From: Paramacrobiotus metropolitanus
Taxonomy: Eukaryota > Tardigrada > Eutardigrada > Parachela > Macrobiotidae
NCBI RefSeq assembly: GCF_019649055.1
Contig: NW_026570253.1
Span: 124,001 to 188,000, forward strand
Direction: 5' to 3'
DNA length: 64,000 nucleotides
Below are positions 46,894 through 58,117 of the stretch, one piece after another. A program made the translations under genes and the position numbers. The first letter of the stretch is position 1. Every line of letters starts with the position of its first letter. The notes beneath the pieces were generated by a model. It searched no databases, was not told the DNA's origin, and worked only from the letters and a program-made list of their open reading frames with translations.

Positions 46894-49510
46894 TTAACAT
46901 CTACTAACGCCTTCATCTCCTGGCTTCTGTTTGTCATGGGCTTCGCAACAAAAATCACAAGTATTTTCGCCCAGTTGCAATTGTGGCTGATCCCATGGTT
47001 GCTGTTCCCCTGAACCAAAAATACAATACACCACCGCAGCAAGCGTGCTGCTGGCAGCAGTAATATAGAACACCACCCTCCAGTTTTCCATGGTCTGCCC
47101 ATGCGGCCCCCCAGTCAATACCCCGATGGCGTAAGGTGCCACAATTCCCGGCAGCATCGCCGTCGTCGTCGACATCCCCAACAGCAGTCCAGCGTACTTC
47201 GGTGCCAGATCAATGAAGTTGGCCTTAATTCCCGCGAACGCCGCACCACTCAGTCCCACACCGACCACCAGTAAGGTCACAGCCATGTAAGCATCGCATG
47301 TACAGCCCACACCCACCAGACACGCAGCCGGCGATAACAAACCAATCATCTGCGTCACTTTACGCACATTGGTAGTTGACATGTAACCGCGCTGTCGTAG
47401 CCAGTCAGACGCGATGGAGAATATTTGGATGCAGATGGTCACCGCCAAGTATGGCAGTGCCGACAATAAGCCGTTTGATTTTAAACTAAAGTGAAGAATT
47501 TCGTGAAGATACGTCGGGAGATTAGTGAGTAGGGTGACGAAACCCCAATTGCCGCCGAAATGGGCAATGGCGGCGGCCAGAAAGGGGACGGAGGTCAATG
47601 GCTTCCACCACGGTAACGGTGACCTTTGCTCCGGCTCGCTGTTTTGTGCGTCTTTGGTTATCAGTTCCAGTTCCACGGACGAGATGTCCGGGTGTGCGAA
47701 TGGTGTCTCGTAAATGTAGAGCGTCCATATGGCGAACCACAAGCACGCGGAGACGCCGAACACGTAGAAGATACTTGGCCATCCCCACAAACTGATCAAG
47801 TATCCTGAGACGGCGAACATCAGCATCTACAATTCAGTCCGTTCGGGGTTTTTCGTAATGGTAATATTTGGGGTGTAACGCAGCGCTAAATTGCATCCAT
47901 GATCGGATGATCCAACATTCTCAAAGTTAAAGTCGGAAAAGAAAATTATTAATGTAACGCCAGATTTGTTGTATGTACTATAGTACATACAACAACTATA
48001 GTACATACAACAACGTTTATTTTCTTCTACAATTAAAAATGCCGGATTCGTTACCTGTGCGAAATAAGTAAACTTTCGCACAGGTAACGAATCCGGCATT
48101 TTTAATTTTAGAATGTTTTTAAGGGACGTACCATTCCGATATGCATACCGGAGAAAATAAATCCAATGAATTTCGTCCGTTCTTCCGATGGACTCCAGCT
48201 GCTGATTAAGGTCTCCATGGCCGGAAAACACACCCCCTGCAAAGAACGTTTATATTCTTCAGTCACGACTGGACTCAATTAACGACAGGCTTTATTGAAC
48301 TGGACGCGATCATAACACTGCAGTTTTCTAAATATCTAATTTTTAGACGTAGAAACAATCAGTTAAATGGAATATACTGAGGCAGGAGAAATCGTTAATC
48401 TTTTTTTACTCACATTGATAATCCCTTGAAGAACCCGTACAGCGATTAGCACGCCGTAATGTGTGCGTGCCGCCCATGGTATACACAGCGTCAGAACCCC
48501 GCCAAACAGCACGCTAAATCCAAATACATGCTTCCCACCACAACGGATGGCCAACCAACCACCCAGGTAGCAGGTGAAGATGTATCCGTAAAAGAACGAT
48601 CCCAATACGACACCGCGCACCGTGCCGTTCCAGTTGAATTCCCCGTTTGAGGCCTACAAACATACCGTGACCTTTGCATGAATATCACGGTCAACATATG
48701 AAACTGCCCAACTGTGGTCCGTTCTATTTGATCGCAAAAAATGGGCACTTTTGTATCAAACCCTGAAACAGACGGATCATGGCTTCTGCTTGTTCGATTG
48801 TCAAAGTTCTTGCATGGGCTTTGTTGTTAGTATTGGTATGAGTAGTACTGCATGGGCTTTAGTATTAGTATTGTCTTTGTGATCGGTAAAGTTGTTATCA
48901 AAACGTACAATGTAATAGTCACTGCTTTAGCGGATTATGACAACTTACCAAAACGCCGTGGATGAGCGGCATGGCGACAGGCAAGGGACAAGTTGTGCCA
49001 TAGCTTTTTTCGGTTGATGCTGTTAACGTTTGATTCCTGATAGCGATGGATGTAGAATTGACCATAGCCACAATCGCTACACTCATGTTGACCCGCAATG
49101 CATATAAATGCAGCATTCCGAAAAATGACGCCAGGGCAAAAACGTAGCGTGTCGGTACTATACCGGCTTGCCTTGACCCTTTCCGCCAAAAGTAGATGAC
49201 ACGCAGTCACGCATGTATTGTATGATATATAGAATAAAGAATATTAGTGCCAATAAGGAGCAATAAAGAATATTAGCGCCAGTTAAATTAACATGCTTCT
49301 CATTAGACGCAGTCTTAGTCATAATCGTATTTTTGTAGGTACAACGTAATTCGGCAAGAAAACTGAAATTACATGAAAAGTTTAACAACAAACCCAAACG
49401 AACATATATAACATAAAAACCAGCAATACTAGTACAATATATAAAATAAAACTAAACATACCTTTTTTAGGTGCTTCAGCGATGCGTATGCTTTTAGCCA
49501 GATCCATCAT
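46894..49510 (-). CDS. SLC17-family organic anion transporter (sialin / VGLUT type, MFS), 5 exons
   Basis: Exons: 49462-49510, 48949-49157, 48414-48653, 48132-48236, 46894-47826 (stop 46894-46896), in phase, giving 511 residues, close to the usual 480-560. Family segments in order: RYVFALASFFGMLHLYALRV then NMSVAIVAMVN in TM1 and its exit; NWNGTVRGVVLGSFFYGYIF and LGGWLAIRCGGKHVFGFSVL (the MFS loop with its Arg and Gly-Gly-Lys); VRVLQGIIN, then GVCFPAMETLISSWSPSEER; finally AVSGYLISLWGWPSIFYVFG with the C-terminal six helices. The tail is Cys-rich. Relatives move sialic acid, glutamate, phosphate or urate across lysosomal, vesicular or plasma membranes; which applies here cannot be told. Potential N-glycosylation sites lie in the first luminal loop, as in sialin. 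The intron 47827-48131 holds two long palindromic sequences; intron 49158-49461 has a short direct duplication. Confidence 0.92.
47966..48013. repeat. 30-bp perfect palindrome plus 18-bp tandem copy
   Basis: 47966-47995 equals its own reverse complement over 30 bases (centre GTACTA|TAGTAC). The right part, CTATAGTACATACAACAA, at 47978-47995 is immediately repeated at 47996-48013. Both lie in an SLC17 intron. Confidence 0.85.
48031..48107. repeat. Perfect 34-bp inverted repeat with 9-base loop
   Basis: The arm 48031-48064 (beginning AATTAAAAATGCCGGATTCG) is the exact reverse complement of 48074-48107. The loop is TAAGTAAAC. RNA or single-stranded DNA would form a 34-bp hairpin. It sits in the 305-nt last intron of the SLC17 gene, 24 bases downstream of the preceding exon in transcript order. 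No coding role is visible. Confidence 0.9.
49233..49281. repeat. Short direct duplication
   Basis: AATAAAGAATATTAGTGCCA at 49233-49252 recurs with one change (T to C) at 49262-49281, a 29-bp period, in an SLC17 intron. Confidence 0.7.
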
Positions 49511-51173
49511 GTAATTTTTTTAAATCAGGTCGCTAAAGAAAACAGTCTGTTTCGCTCTTTTAATTAAAAGCGTTTAAAATATTACTTTATGGTCATTGCT
49601 GTTAGCAGCGACGGTTATTCGCTTTAGAGATGAAGAATATCTCTCCTTGCCATATGCTCTTTGTAATAATTGTATTACATCGGGACAAATCGAGAACAAG
49701 TGAAACATTCTAAACAAGCCTTGTTTATGGTAGTCCTGGAGAAAGAAAGACGCTACAAAGAAATCGGCGTTTTTCTTTGTGTTTGCTGTTTTGATTGCTT
49801 GATTCACGTGAAATCCCACGGTCCGCTATATATGTAGAGAGGCGGGTAGCATTGTAGTTCGACGATTGGCCGGCGCTGCTTCCGCACATACGTATTTCTA
49901 ATACTGTGACGTTATTACGAGTAATTAATTATGAGCACGAAGAGGTGCGAATTTCGAGCGCAAATTGTACCCTAACGCCTTCCGATCTTTGCTGATCGGA
50001 TAGTCTCTGGGAGTTATCAATCTCAAACAGCCTGGTAAAATGTCCTTATTAGCGTTTACTACTACTAAAAAATTAAAGAAATACCAGTGGGACTAACATA
50101 ATATTTTATGACACCGCTTTGTAATTGAAATTAATTTTGCAGTCGCAACATTGTTTACTGGGAGCCTTATCGTATTTATGCTATTACATACGAAATTAAT
50201 AATAGATCGACCCAAGAAGTCTCACCTTTATAAAAGTTAAGACTAGAAGACAATCCCATCGCCAGAAAAAATTTGTTTTCCCTGGTGAAGTGCTTAAAAT
50301 CGTTGCAGAGTGTCTTTTAAAATCGCTGAGATAACCTTGAGAAAAATCTAGTAGATGTGCTTTCGGCAGATTTCTCCTGAATCGTACGACCGATGAAATT
50401 GAAGCTTCCTTAGTATGACCTCCCAGCACTTTCAACATTTCCACAGCAAAGGAAAAAACAACATTAATACCGATTCTCTTAAGAATCGGTAATTATTTCG
50501 TTTCTCGTTTCCGGCAAATCGTAATAGTTGTTAAGCTATCTACTGGATAGTGGCTACTGTATGCATTACTGCAGTACAAATCTGACCGATGACCAATGCA
50601 GAACGCAAGAAACGTATTACCTACTTACAGGTTACCTATGCAGTATACAAATACAAACCGTTACTTAAGCAAATACAAACCGCTACACGGCCAGCGTGAC
50701 CTTTTGGTAATACAGATAGCAATCGATTTTAGAAATTTGTTGGTACAAATCGCCATTGTGAGAGCACTAGCAAGAGGTACAGCGAACAAGATATCTCTGA
50801 TTTCGCATCACTGATACCGTAGTTTACTTGAAAACTCTTCTCTGTTCCGTCCACCCGTACCGGCACAGAAATGGAAACAATAATGCGTGGTTCCTGTAAA
50901 CATGCTCGAGATCATAAAAGAGGTAATAAAACGTTTGTGAAATGCTTATATACTGAAGGAGACTATAATACACTCTTCACGAACGCGCACATCGAATACT
51001 CTCCGACCATTTAACACGACTTAAATTTTAGTATAATTATGATTATAAGCAAAATGATCACAGATTGTCTCGGTCCAGGCTCCCGACAATGGCCGATCGA
51101 ATATCTTTTGGTTTAATGACCTTCCAGTTCCCGGCAGAGTGTGTGTGCAACAACAGTTGATTGTCTCGTTTTG
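49511..51173. other. Spacer between SLC17 start and lachesin-like gene end
   Basis: 1.66 kb including the SLC17 promoter side. Two minus-strand frames (49574-49819 and 50196-50444, 81 and 82 codons) look moderately protein-like but match nothing I know, have no splice partners and may be relics. A 10-bp-arm hairpin (ACCGATTCT...AGAATCGGT) lies near 50470-50491. Confidence 0.4.
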
Positions 51174-54110
51174 TTAAGAAACCCGACATCTGACAACATA
51201 TAGATAGGATAATCCACAGAGAAATGCCGCTGTGAGCAACAGCCAATGGCACATGGCGATCTGCGCTGAACTTCCATTGGGCGATTTCTTCTTTGGACTG
51301 CCTTTGGCATTGACCGCCAGATTGTCCTCGTCCATTTGTTGTCCGTCATATAATACTGAATTAAAATCTGCCAATGTTACACGATATTAACAACGTTAAC
51401 GTAACTTATTATAATAGCACATCTCAGCCTTAAACGTTCACAGTCACTACGCTTAATTCACTCAGAGTCAACAAAACAAGGCATTTGTCGATACTCTTAC
51501 CGGCATCATATTTTGGCGATTCCTTTTCTGCAACGACAGAATGATTTTTTTTAAAAAACTTATTTTCGAAATTATAGTATAATCCGAAGATATTTGATTT
51601 ATCGTGCAATGCCATGCAGATGCAGCATGAATAACTTATTACGCACCATGTAACTTGATGACCTCTTCCTTCTTCCCGTTGTGATTATCCGCCGAGCATG
51701 TGTAGGTATGTTTATAGTCGTTCTCGTCCACCTTTTTGATGGTGAGGATGAACTTTTTGCGGTAGGGCGGCGAGCCATTGCTAATTTCGGTGCGGATATC
51801 GAATTTGTCGCTGTTAGAGAGAACATTGCTGTCCTGGAACCACAGCATCGCCGCCGGAGGATATGCTTCTACTTCGCACTACACAAGCATACATAAAACA
51901 GTAAACGTCAGTAGTAGCGGAATAATATAGGTACCCTACAAAGTAGTTTAAATCTGGAGTATGACCTTTAGTTCTATGGAATCGCCCTTCCAGGCACCCA
52001 TGTACTTCGGTTCCACCCAAAGCTTTGGCGTGACTGTAAGCGAAATTTTGCATTCAGTACGAGTCTGTAGACATAAATATGTACAGTACATTATTTTAAA
52101 GGTTATCCATGCGCTTACATTCAACATTGACGCTGATGCGTTGGCTGACCGCCGGCGGCACTCCGTTGGATGCCATACAGAGGTAAGTACCCATTTCTAC
52201 AACGCCAACACAAAGTGAAGTGTCTGCTGTTAATAAGTAATTTCTGGGTGTAATTCTTCACTTTACGACCTGGAGCAATGCCGATCGATCGGACGAATGG
52301 ATGAGGTTAAAAATAAGCGAGAAAATTAACGCCAGTAACTGTACCTGTTCGTTTTATTTTGGGGATATGCAGAACCGAGCCTTTGTATGTCCGCACTGAA
52401 AAACAGTTTATTGTAGCCATGTATGCGAGACAACACAAGGGAGTAATCAATTTTCTATAAAGTAGTACACCAGTATTAGTTACAACAAATAGCCCAAAAA
52501 TTGAAGGCCCGGTTAAAATTCACCTCGATCATGACCGCGGGTGCGAATCAGTTCGCCGTCTTCGCGCTGCCACGTGATGGTGGGCGACGGATGACCGGTG
52601 GCCTTGCACTTTAGAATGACGTCATGCTCTTCATGGGCCATGACGGTGTCGGTAGTATCAGCGGCGATTATTACCGGGGGTACTGCAACAGTTATCAATA
52701 TTCTTCAAATTTTTGATTTGGGCAAATATGATTTGCACTGCACGGAAACGATATATGCAGTTTAATAGACTTTAACATTACAGTTTTGTTGGTTCATTCT
52801 TGAATTTGACTCTCTAAGTGTGTTGCGAAGCTGTCACTTGAATGAAAACCAAGTAAACATTTTTCTGTTTTTGTTTACATAAATTGTTTCAAGGCGCAAA
52901 CTGTGACTCGCAAAAGACACTGATCCAAAAGCCGTGCAGACAATATTCATGTGCGTTATCGGTTTTTTAACAGTTTTTACTATGATTAAGCGTATGCAAA
53001 ATGTTTTATTTTGTTCTAATGAATTATAAAACAAAACTTCCAAAAAATCAAAGGTGACAAACTGGAAAAGATTACGTAAATAGATCGAGAGAAAATGAAA
53101 CGGAGTGGAAAAATGTGAAGAGAAGCGATAGATATACAGATGTATGAGAGGAGACCGATTGGACGGCCATTAGTGGCGGCGTTCAAAAACAAATTATTGT
53201 TCCTCGAGGATGAGAGTGCGCAGTATGTTACACTCGTATATATGACGTACCACGAACATCCAAGGCAGCTTTCATTTGAGCAAAGGGCTTAGTGTTGATG
53301 CGGCAGGCATAGACTCCGCTGTCTTCCGGTTGGACGTTTTTAATATGGAGAGTAAATTCCAGCCGGTCGTGCTGGTGTACGCTGATACGGGGATTATCTT
53401 GAACGATCTGCTTCTCAATTGCTAAAATTGTTTGCGTATCCAGTCTAATCCACACTAACTGCAAGCGAAACAAAAAACACGCTACTCTTACAGTATCATT
53501 TTATACATAATATGTACACGATCGGTCCTTTTTTACTCTGAGCGGCAACTAACCAGTCTCCACTTGATAAGTCGTCACCGACCCATCAATTAGTCGTGCC
53601 GCATGAGTATGTACCAGGAAAACCGATGAAATAAGTATCTACCAACGGTTTTCCATTTACTTGGACAGAAAATATCAGAAACTCTGCCGCAGTTATTAAG
53701 CAAACTGAATCAGCCTGCACGGCATAAAAGTTAAATGAAAAATATATACGAATGTACAAGCGTTATCCTGGGAAGAATACTATTGGTAAATAGTCATTAT
53801 TGCAAACATTAAATCAAATTTATATAAAGTTTAGTGCATGTGTAAACAGAATTTCAAAAACTAATTATCGGTTGCATGCAATTCGCACTGCGCTAACGAA
53901 AAGCCGAGAGTAAGTAAATAGAGACCAACCGGAAGTGTGAAGCGCTTACCTGCAGCTTATTCTGGCTGTTATGGTCTTTGTGTATTCTGCCGACTTTGCA
54001 GAAGAACTGAGCATCTTGTCCCTGCTGAATTGTCAGGTTTTTCATATGGGGCATGGCGAATTCCAGTTCCCTCTGTTTGTTCAGCACTTTACCTTTCCCG
54101 TTTTTCTTCC
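51174..54110 (-). CDS. Lachesin-like GPI-anchored cell-adhesion protein with three Ig domains, 5' end unresolved
   Basis: Exons: 53950-54110, 53251-53458, 52524-52682, 52345-52395, 52119-52196, 51966-52033, 51647-51878, 51501-51527, 51174-51355 (stop 51174-51176). Junctions are GT-AG and in phase; about 388 residues are accounted for. Ig1: DAQFFCKVG, LVWIRLDTQTILAIEKQIV, RISVHQHDRLEFTLHIKNVQ, DSGVYACRINT. This is a lachesin/IgLON/DPR-type first domain. Ig2: VILKCKATGHPSPTITW, VRTYKGSVLHIPKIKRTEMG, TYLCMASNGVPPAV, the lachesin hallmark. Ig3: CEVEAYPPAAMLWFQDSNVL and YTCSADNHNGKKEEVIKLHG. The C-terminus, SPNGSSAQIAMCHWLLLTAA then FLCGLSYLYVV, has the form of a GPI-attachment signal. Insect lachesins mediate homophilic adhesion in nervous system and tracheae. 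The signal-peptide exon is not secured: a donor at about 54837 (TGC G|GTAAGA) has the right phase, but the sequence before it lacks a convincing signal peptide. Confidence 0.86.
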
Positions 54111-57100
54111 CTGCCACAAGACGAACGCACAGTCAATTCACCATCTCTGATCATTTATACTTGTACTGATTGTGAGTGACACTTATACTGAATTAACGTT
54201 CGAGCTAGTTACAAAATATTAACAAAACACGAACCCGCTTAAATTTCAATATGATATTTTTGTAAATTTTGGACGTACACATGCGGAGAAGCATAATGAA
54301 GAATATTCTTCAGTATTCTTCATTGCGGTAGAAGTATCCAGTAAAACAGAGAGTAAGATGGAAAAGCTTTTATATAGTATTATTTTGTTTGTGTACAAGG
54401 AGAACGGTTTAAGTAGCACCTTATCTTTTAACTAAAGAGAGGATAAAGAGCTTGGTTCTTTTTTCGTCTTGGATCAAACTTTTATTGATTATGAAGTAGG
54501 TATTGCGATTTTTTGTTATATGGGCGGCTACTGCTGATTAAAGTTTATGTAATATGAGAATTGTTCTCATGCATACGTCGTGACCGCGGAAGGTAGAGGG
54601 AGCGCGCGCGCCATTTGAAAATGGTCTAAAATTTGAGCACCAGGGAGCGCAAAAGTGGCTCAAAAAAGCGAATGCTTCTTACGGAAAACTTCTTTGCAAG
54701 TTTCTATGAAATTCTGCTCTACAAACAGGGCTCCCCAGCGAGCCCAGCTAGCATGCGTACGAAAAATAAGCTGGGAATAATGAACGACCATAACAATTGA
54801 AAGATACAGTATACATATCAGCATTCTCTTACCGCAGGAATGCAAAAAAACAGTCATAAATTCATACCACTTCGAAAACTTGTTTATGATGGACTGCATA
54901 CAATTAATTAATTTCTTACCGGCCGGAGTGTCATTTATCTGTTTACAGTCAGTCCATGATTGGCTGACTTTTTTTCAACCCTGACCTTGATAAGAAGTTT
55001 GACTACAGGCAAATGCCGGCGAGCGTGTCTCGCCTGACACGCCAAACGGGAAAAAACTGACTATTTAGGTGATTTGCCAGTATCTACATGTGCACAACTG
55101 CCGGTGTAGATCTGATTACCGCATGTTTACACATGTCCCTGCCAAAATATTACATCATAACGGCCGCGACGCTGCCCAGTTGACAGAACATTCTCCCTTT
55201 TCTTTTTTATCGGCATATGAAATATTTATGCTACACCTTCACATATAGGTGGTTAACACGGTGTGAAACGCCGGCTGTTGAGTGCTGACGATGCCGGGCT
55301 TGTGTATACATGTGTGGAGATGTTAGTGTTTAAAAAGCCACTTTAGGCCAGGTTAACCTCTGTACCGGCACAGGAAATGAAAGTGGCTATTGTTCCCATA
55401 GAGGATGCCGTTAGTGCCACTTTGATTTGCCGGCCGCAATCACATTTTCACAACCCAGTTCACACTCACACAGGTTCCCTCTTCCCATACAACAAATACT
55501 GCATCCAGTTAAATCGCCGGGCACCTGTTTTCAACCAACGCATTAAGCAAAAAATCACCGTGGACCGGGTAAAAAAACACACATAGAATGGCCATTAAAC
55601 GCAGGTGTGATTCATTGATCTTCTTTTCACAAATTTTCCAACCGACCTATTTTCAAACTATGCAAACAAGGGCACATTAATTCTTGTTTCTTCTGAATAT
55701 TGTTTTTACAAACTCAACGTTATTTAAGGCCATTTACATTTAAAATAACTCTTTTTTTGTGTAACACAAAAACCTTTATAAGCTTATATATACTAATTAT
55801 TATTTTGGCTTTTTTGTGCTGTATTTTCTCTCTAGGATTGATATATTTTTTAAAATTATAGTTGCTCGGATAAATGGCTAGAACAATTGGAAATCGCTTT
55901 CCACATTTAAATTTTAACTAGTAGACCCCGCGCAAACTGCGCGGAATAAATTAACGATAAATTGTTATTTACGGAAACTACAAAGGACAAACCCATGACT
56001 ACAAAATACAAATTTAGTTTAATTGAGCGGAGCGTATAATAATAATAATATAGTTTCACTGGCAGAGACAGACAGTATTTGCCATATACCGTAGCTATTT
56101 GGTTGACTACTTATCATAACTTATGTGGTAAGTTTATTGTTTATTTTGGCCATAGTTCACTGACATATAAAATGTATTACAGTTTACTTATTAAATGTTT
56201 AAGGCCGCTTTGAGAAAGCATTGTCGCGTTCCGCTGACTTCAGATTTAACTTTAAATTAGACCCGAAAAATTTGACAATTTCGAGGAATACATGTATGCC
56301 TTTTTTTGCAGTTATAAAACAAAGTTTTTAAGCCTTTTCCAAATCAATCAGCAGCATATGCTGGTCAGTTGTCAAGAACTACAAATAAGAAAGACTCCAT
56401 AATTACCGGAATTTTTATAGCCGTATTACAGTACTTCTATTGGTTCAGATACCATTCTGAGCTTTGTTAAATTTTAGCCAGTGCGTTGTGACCGACAAAA
56501 CTATCCAGTGATACGACGGTACGACCACCGATGTTAACCTTTAGACCACTTAGAATAAAAATACTTTCCGGTGTCCAGTTTCCTCCTTCTGTTTACACAC
56601 AAAACAATTTAACTTAATGAAGACTTCAAAATTTCGTTGTTTTCTTTGGTGAATCAATAATTAACGTCGACAACTTTAGCGCAGTGTCTTGGTTGCGACC
56701 CCCGCTGCAGGTAGGCGTCGCCTGTGCCTCCGCTTTCCGTTACGTACTTATAAAATTTTCCCGTGTTTTTTAGTTTTGACCTTTGATGGGAGATGATCTG
56801 ACGGATTGCTTTATAGCTGGCGGAAAAAATAGATTAGAAAGCGGATAAGTTCGAGTTTTGAATCTTCTGTTTGTTTTAAATTTTTTAATGCTAAAAATGC
56901 GTTTTTTGTTTTAATAAAACCGTTTTTCTACGTTCCTAGGCCCGGCGGGACTGGGACTCGTTGTTTTGCCCAATGGTGTGGACTCATCATTTCCAGTCGA
57001 ACACCAAAATTCTCGAAATCGACTTTCAGTCTCTCACAAAATAATATGTTTATTGGCCATTTCCAAAAGAATGTTTATTGGCACGTCAGCACGATATTAT

Positions 57101-57166
57101 CAAAGCCAACCGCCCTGTGGAAGCAGTTTCAATATTAAATCTAATCAACCCGTTGCGAAAGGCAAC
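54111..57166. other. Upstream of the lachesin-like gene, no confident gene
   Basis: The missing 5' exon of the lachesin-like gene probably lies here. A candidate ending near 54837 (minus strand) joins in phase. There is an 11-bp-arm inverted repeat at 54295-54324 (AATGAAGAATA ... TATTCTTCATT). At 55928-55946 a CCGCGC-AAACT-GCGCGG hairpin is followed by an (AAT)n run near 56037-56051. Other frames are not supported. Confidence 0.35.
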
Positions 57167-58117
57167 TACGAGGGTTACTCGGAAAGTAATGATAACTATC
57201 GCACGATTTTTTATTGCATCAGCGCTTTCCTCGTATTTTCTCAAAACAATGTCCCTTAATCTCTATACAACGCAAACAGCTAAACAGCCACTCATCAAAC
57301 GTTTTCGAAAAGAAATTAGGCGGTATCTTAGAGATCGGTGTACTGATATTTTCTTCCAGTTATTCATAATTTCAAACTTTTTGCCCCGCAACAATTTTTT
57401 CAAGCCAGGAAATATTTGGAACAGATAAAGGACTAAGGTAAACTAAGAAAAATAATGTGGAACGATAATTTTACTCCAGGCCGAGAAAAAAAATAAATCA
57501 GGGACGGGGTGCTTATCTGTGGATTTTCGCGATATTGCACCACACGGATGATACCGTGCCAGAAACCATTTTCTTCTGCGTTATCAGTAAGCAGCTGCAG
57601 CACACTCTCGACACCTTTCCTTCCATAATGATTAGACCCTCTGCTATTGCTTCGGGGTCGGAAAAGGATCCTTCTCGATCAGGGTTTTGACTATGATTAC
57701 TTTTCGAAAGTGGAAACTCAAAAAAATATTCCAAAATTTGAGCACCGTTGTCAAAACGGAGTGCTCGGTGGGAGTTCGCTGGAACCAACTGGCAACATCA
57801 GCAAAGAATGGTCCTTATTAAGGCGACAGAACAGGCAATACAGCATGAAAAATTCTACACTTCTCTCTGCAAATCAATTTTTCAAAATAATATCATGAAA
57901 ACTGGCCAGTAATTAAGGCAACGCTTTCAGTGATCAGTGAAAAATCAGCGCTACCCAGCCATGTTCAGAGCCTTGCTAGCCGCCAACCTTAGGCGGTATG
58001 GCCACGGCCATTGCCCTATGATCTAGTTATGAATGCTACAGTTTTTAAAAAATCAGTGCATAATTTTATGATTATTAACTGATACTGATTATCATTACTT
58101 TCCGAGTAACCCTCGTA
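57167..58117. mobile_element. Mariner-type terminal-inverted-repeat element, 947 bp, non-autonomous
   Basis: 57169 begins CGAGGGTTACTCGGAAAGTA and continues ATGATAA; the minus strand from 58115 reads the same 27 bases without mismatch. Each end is bordered by TA (57167-57168 and 58116-58117), the mariner target-site duplication. Internal frames (57513-57788 -, 57647-57898 +) do not look like a mariner transposase and no catalytic DDE/D pattern is seen. It is therefore probably a deletion derivative or MITE mobilised in trans. Confidence 0.75.
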
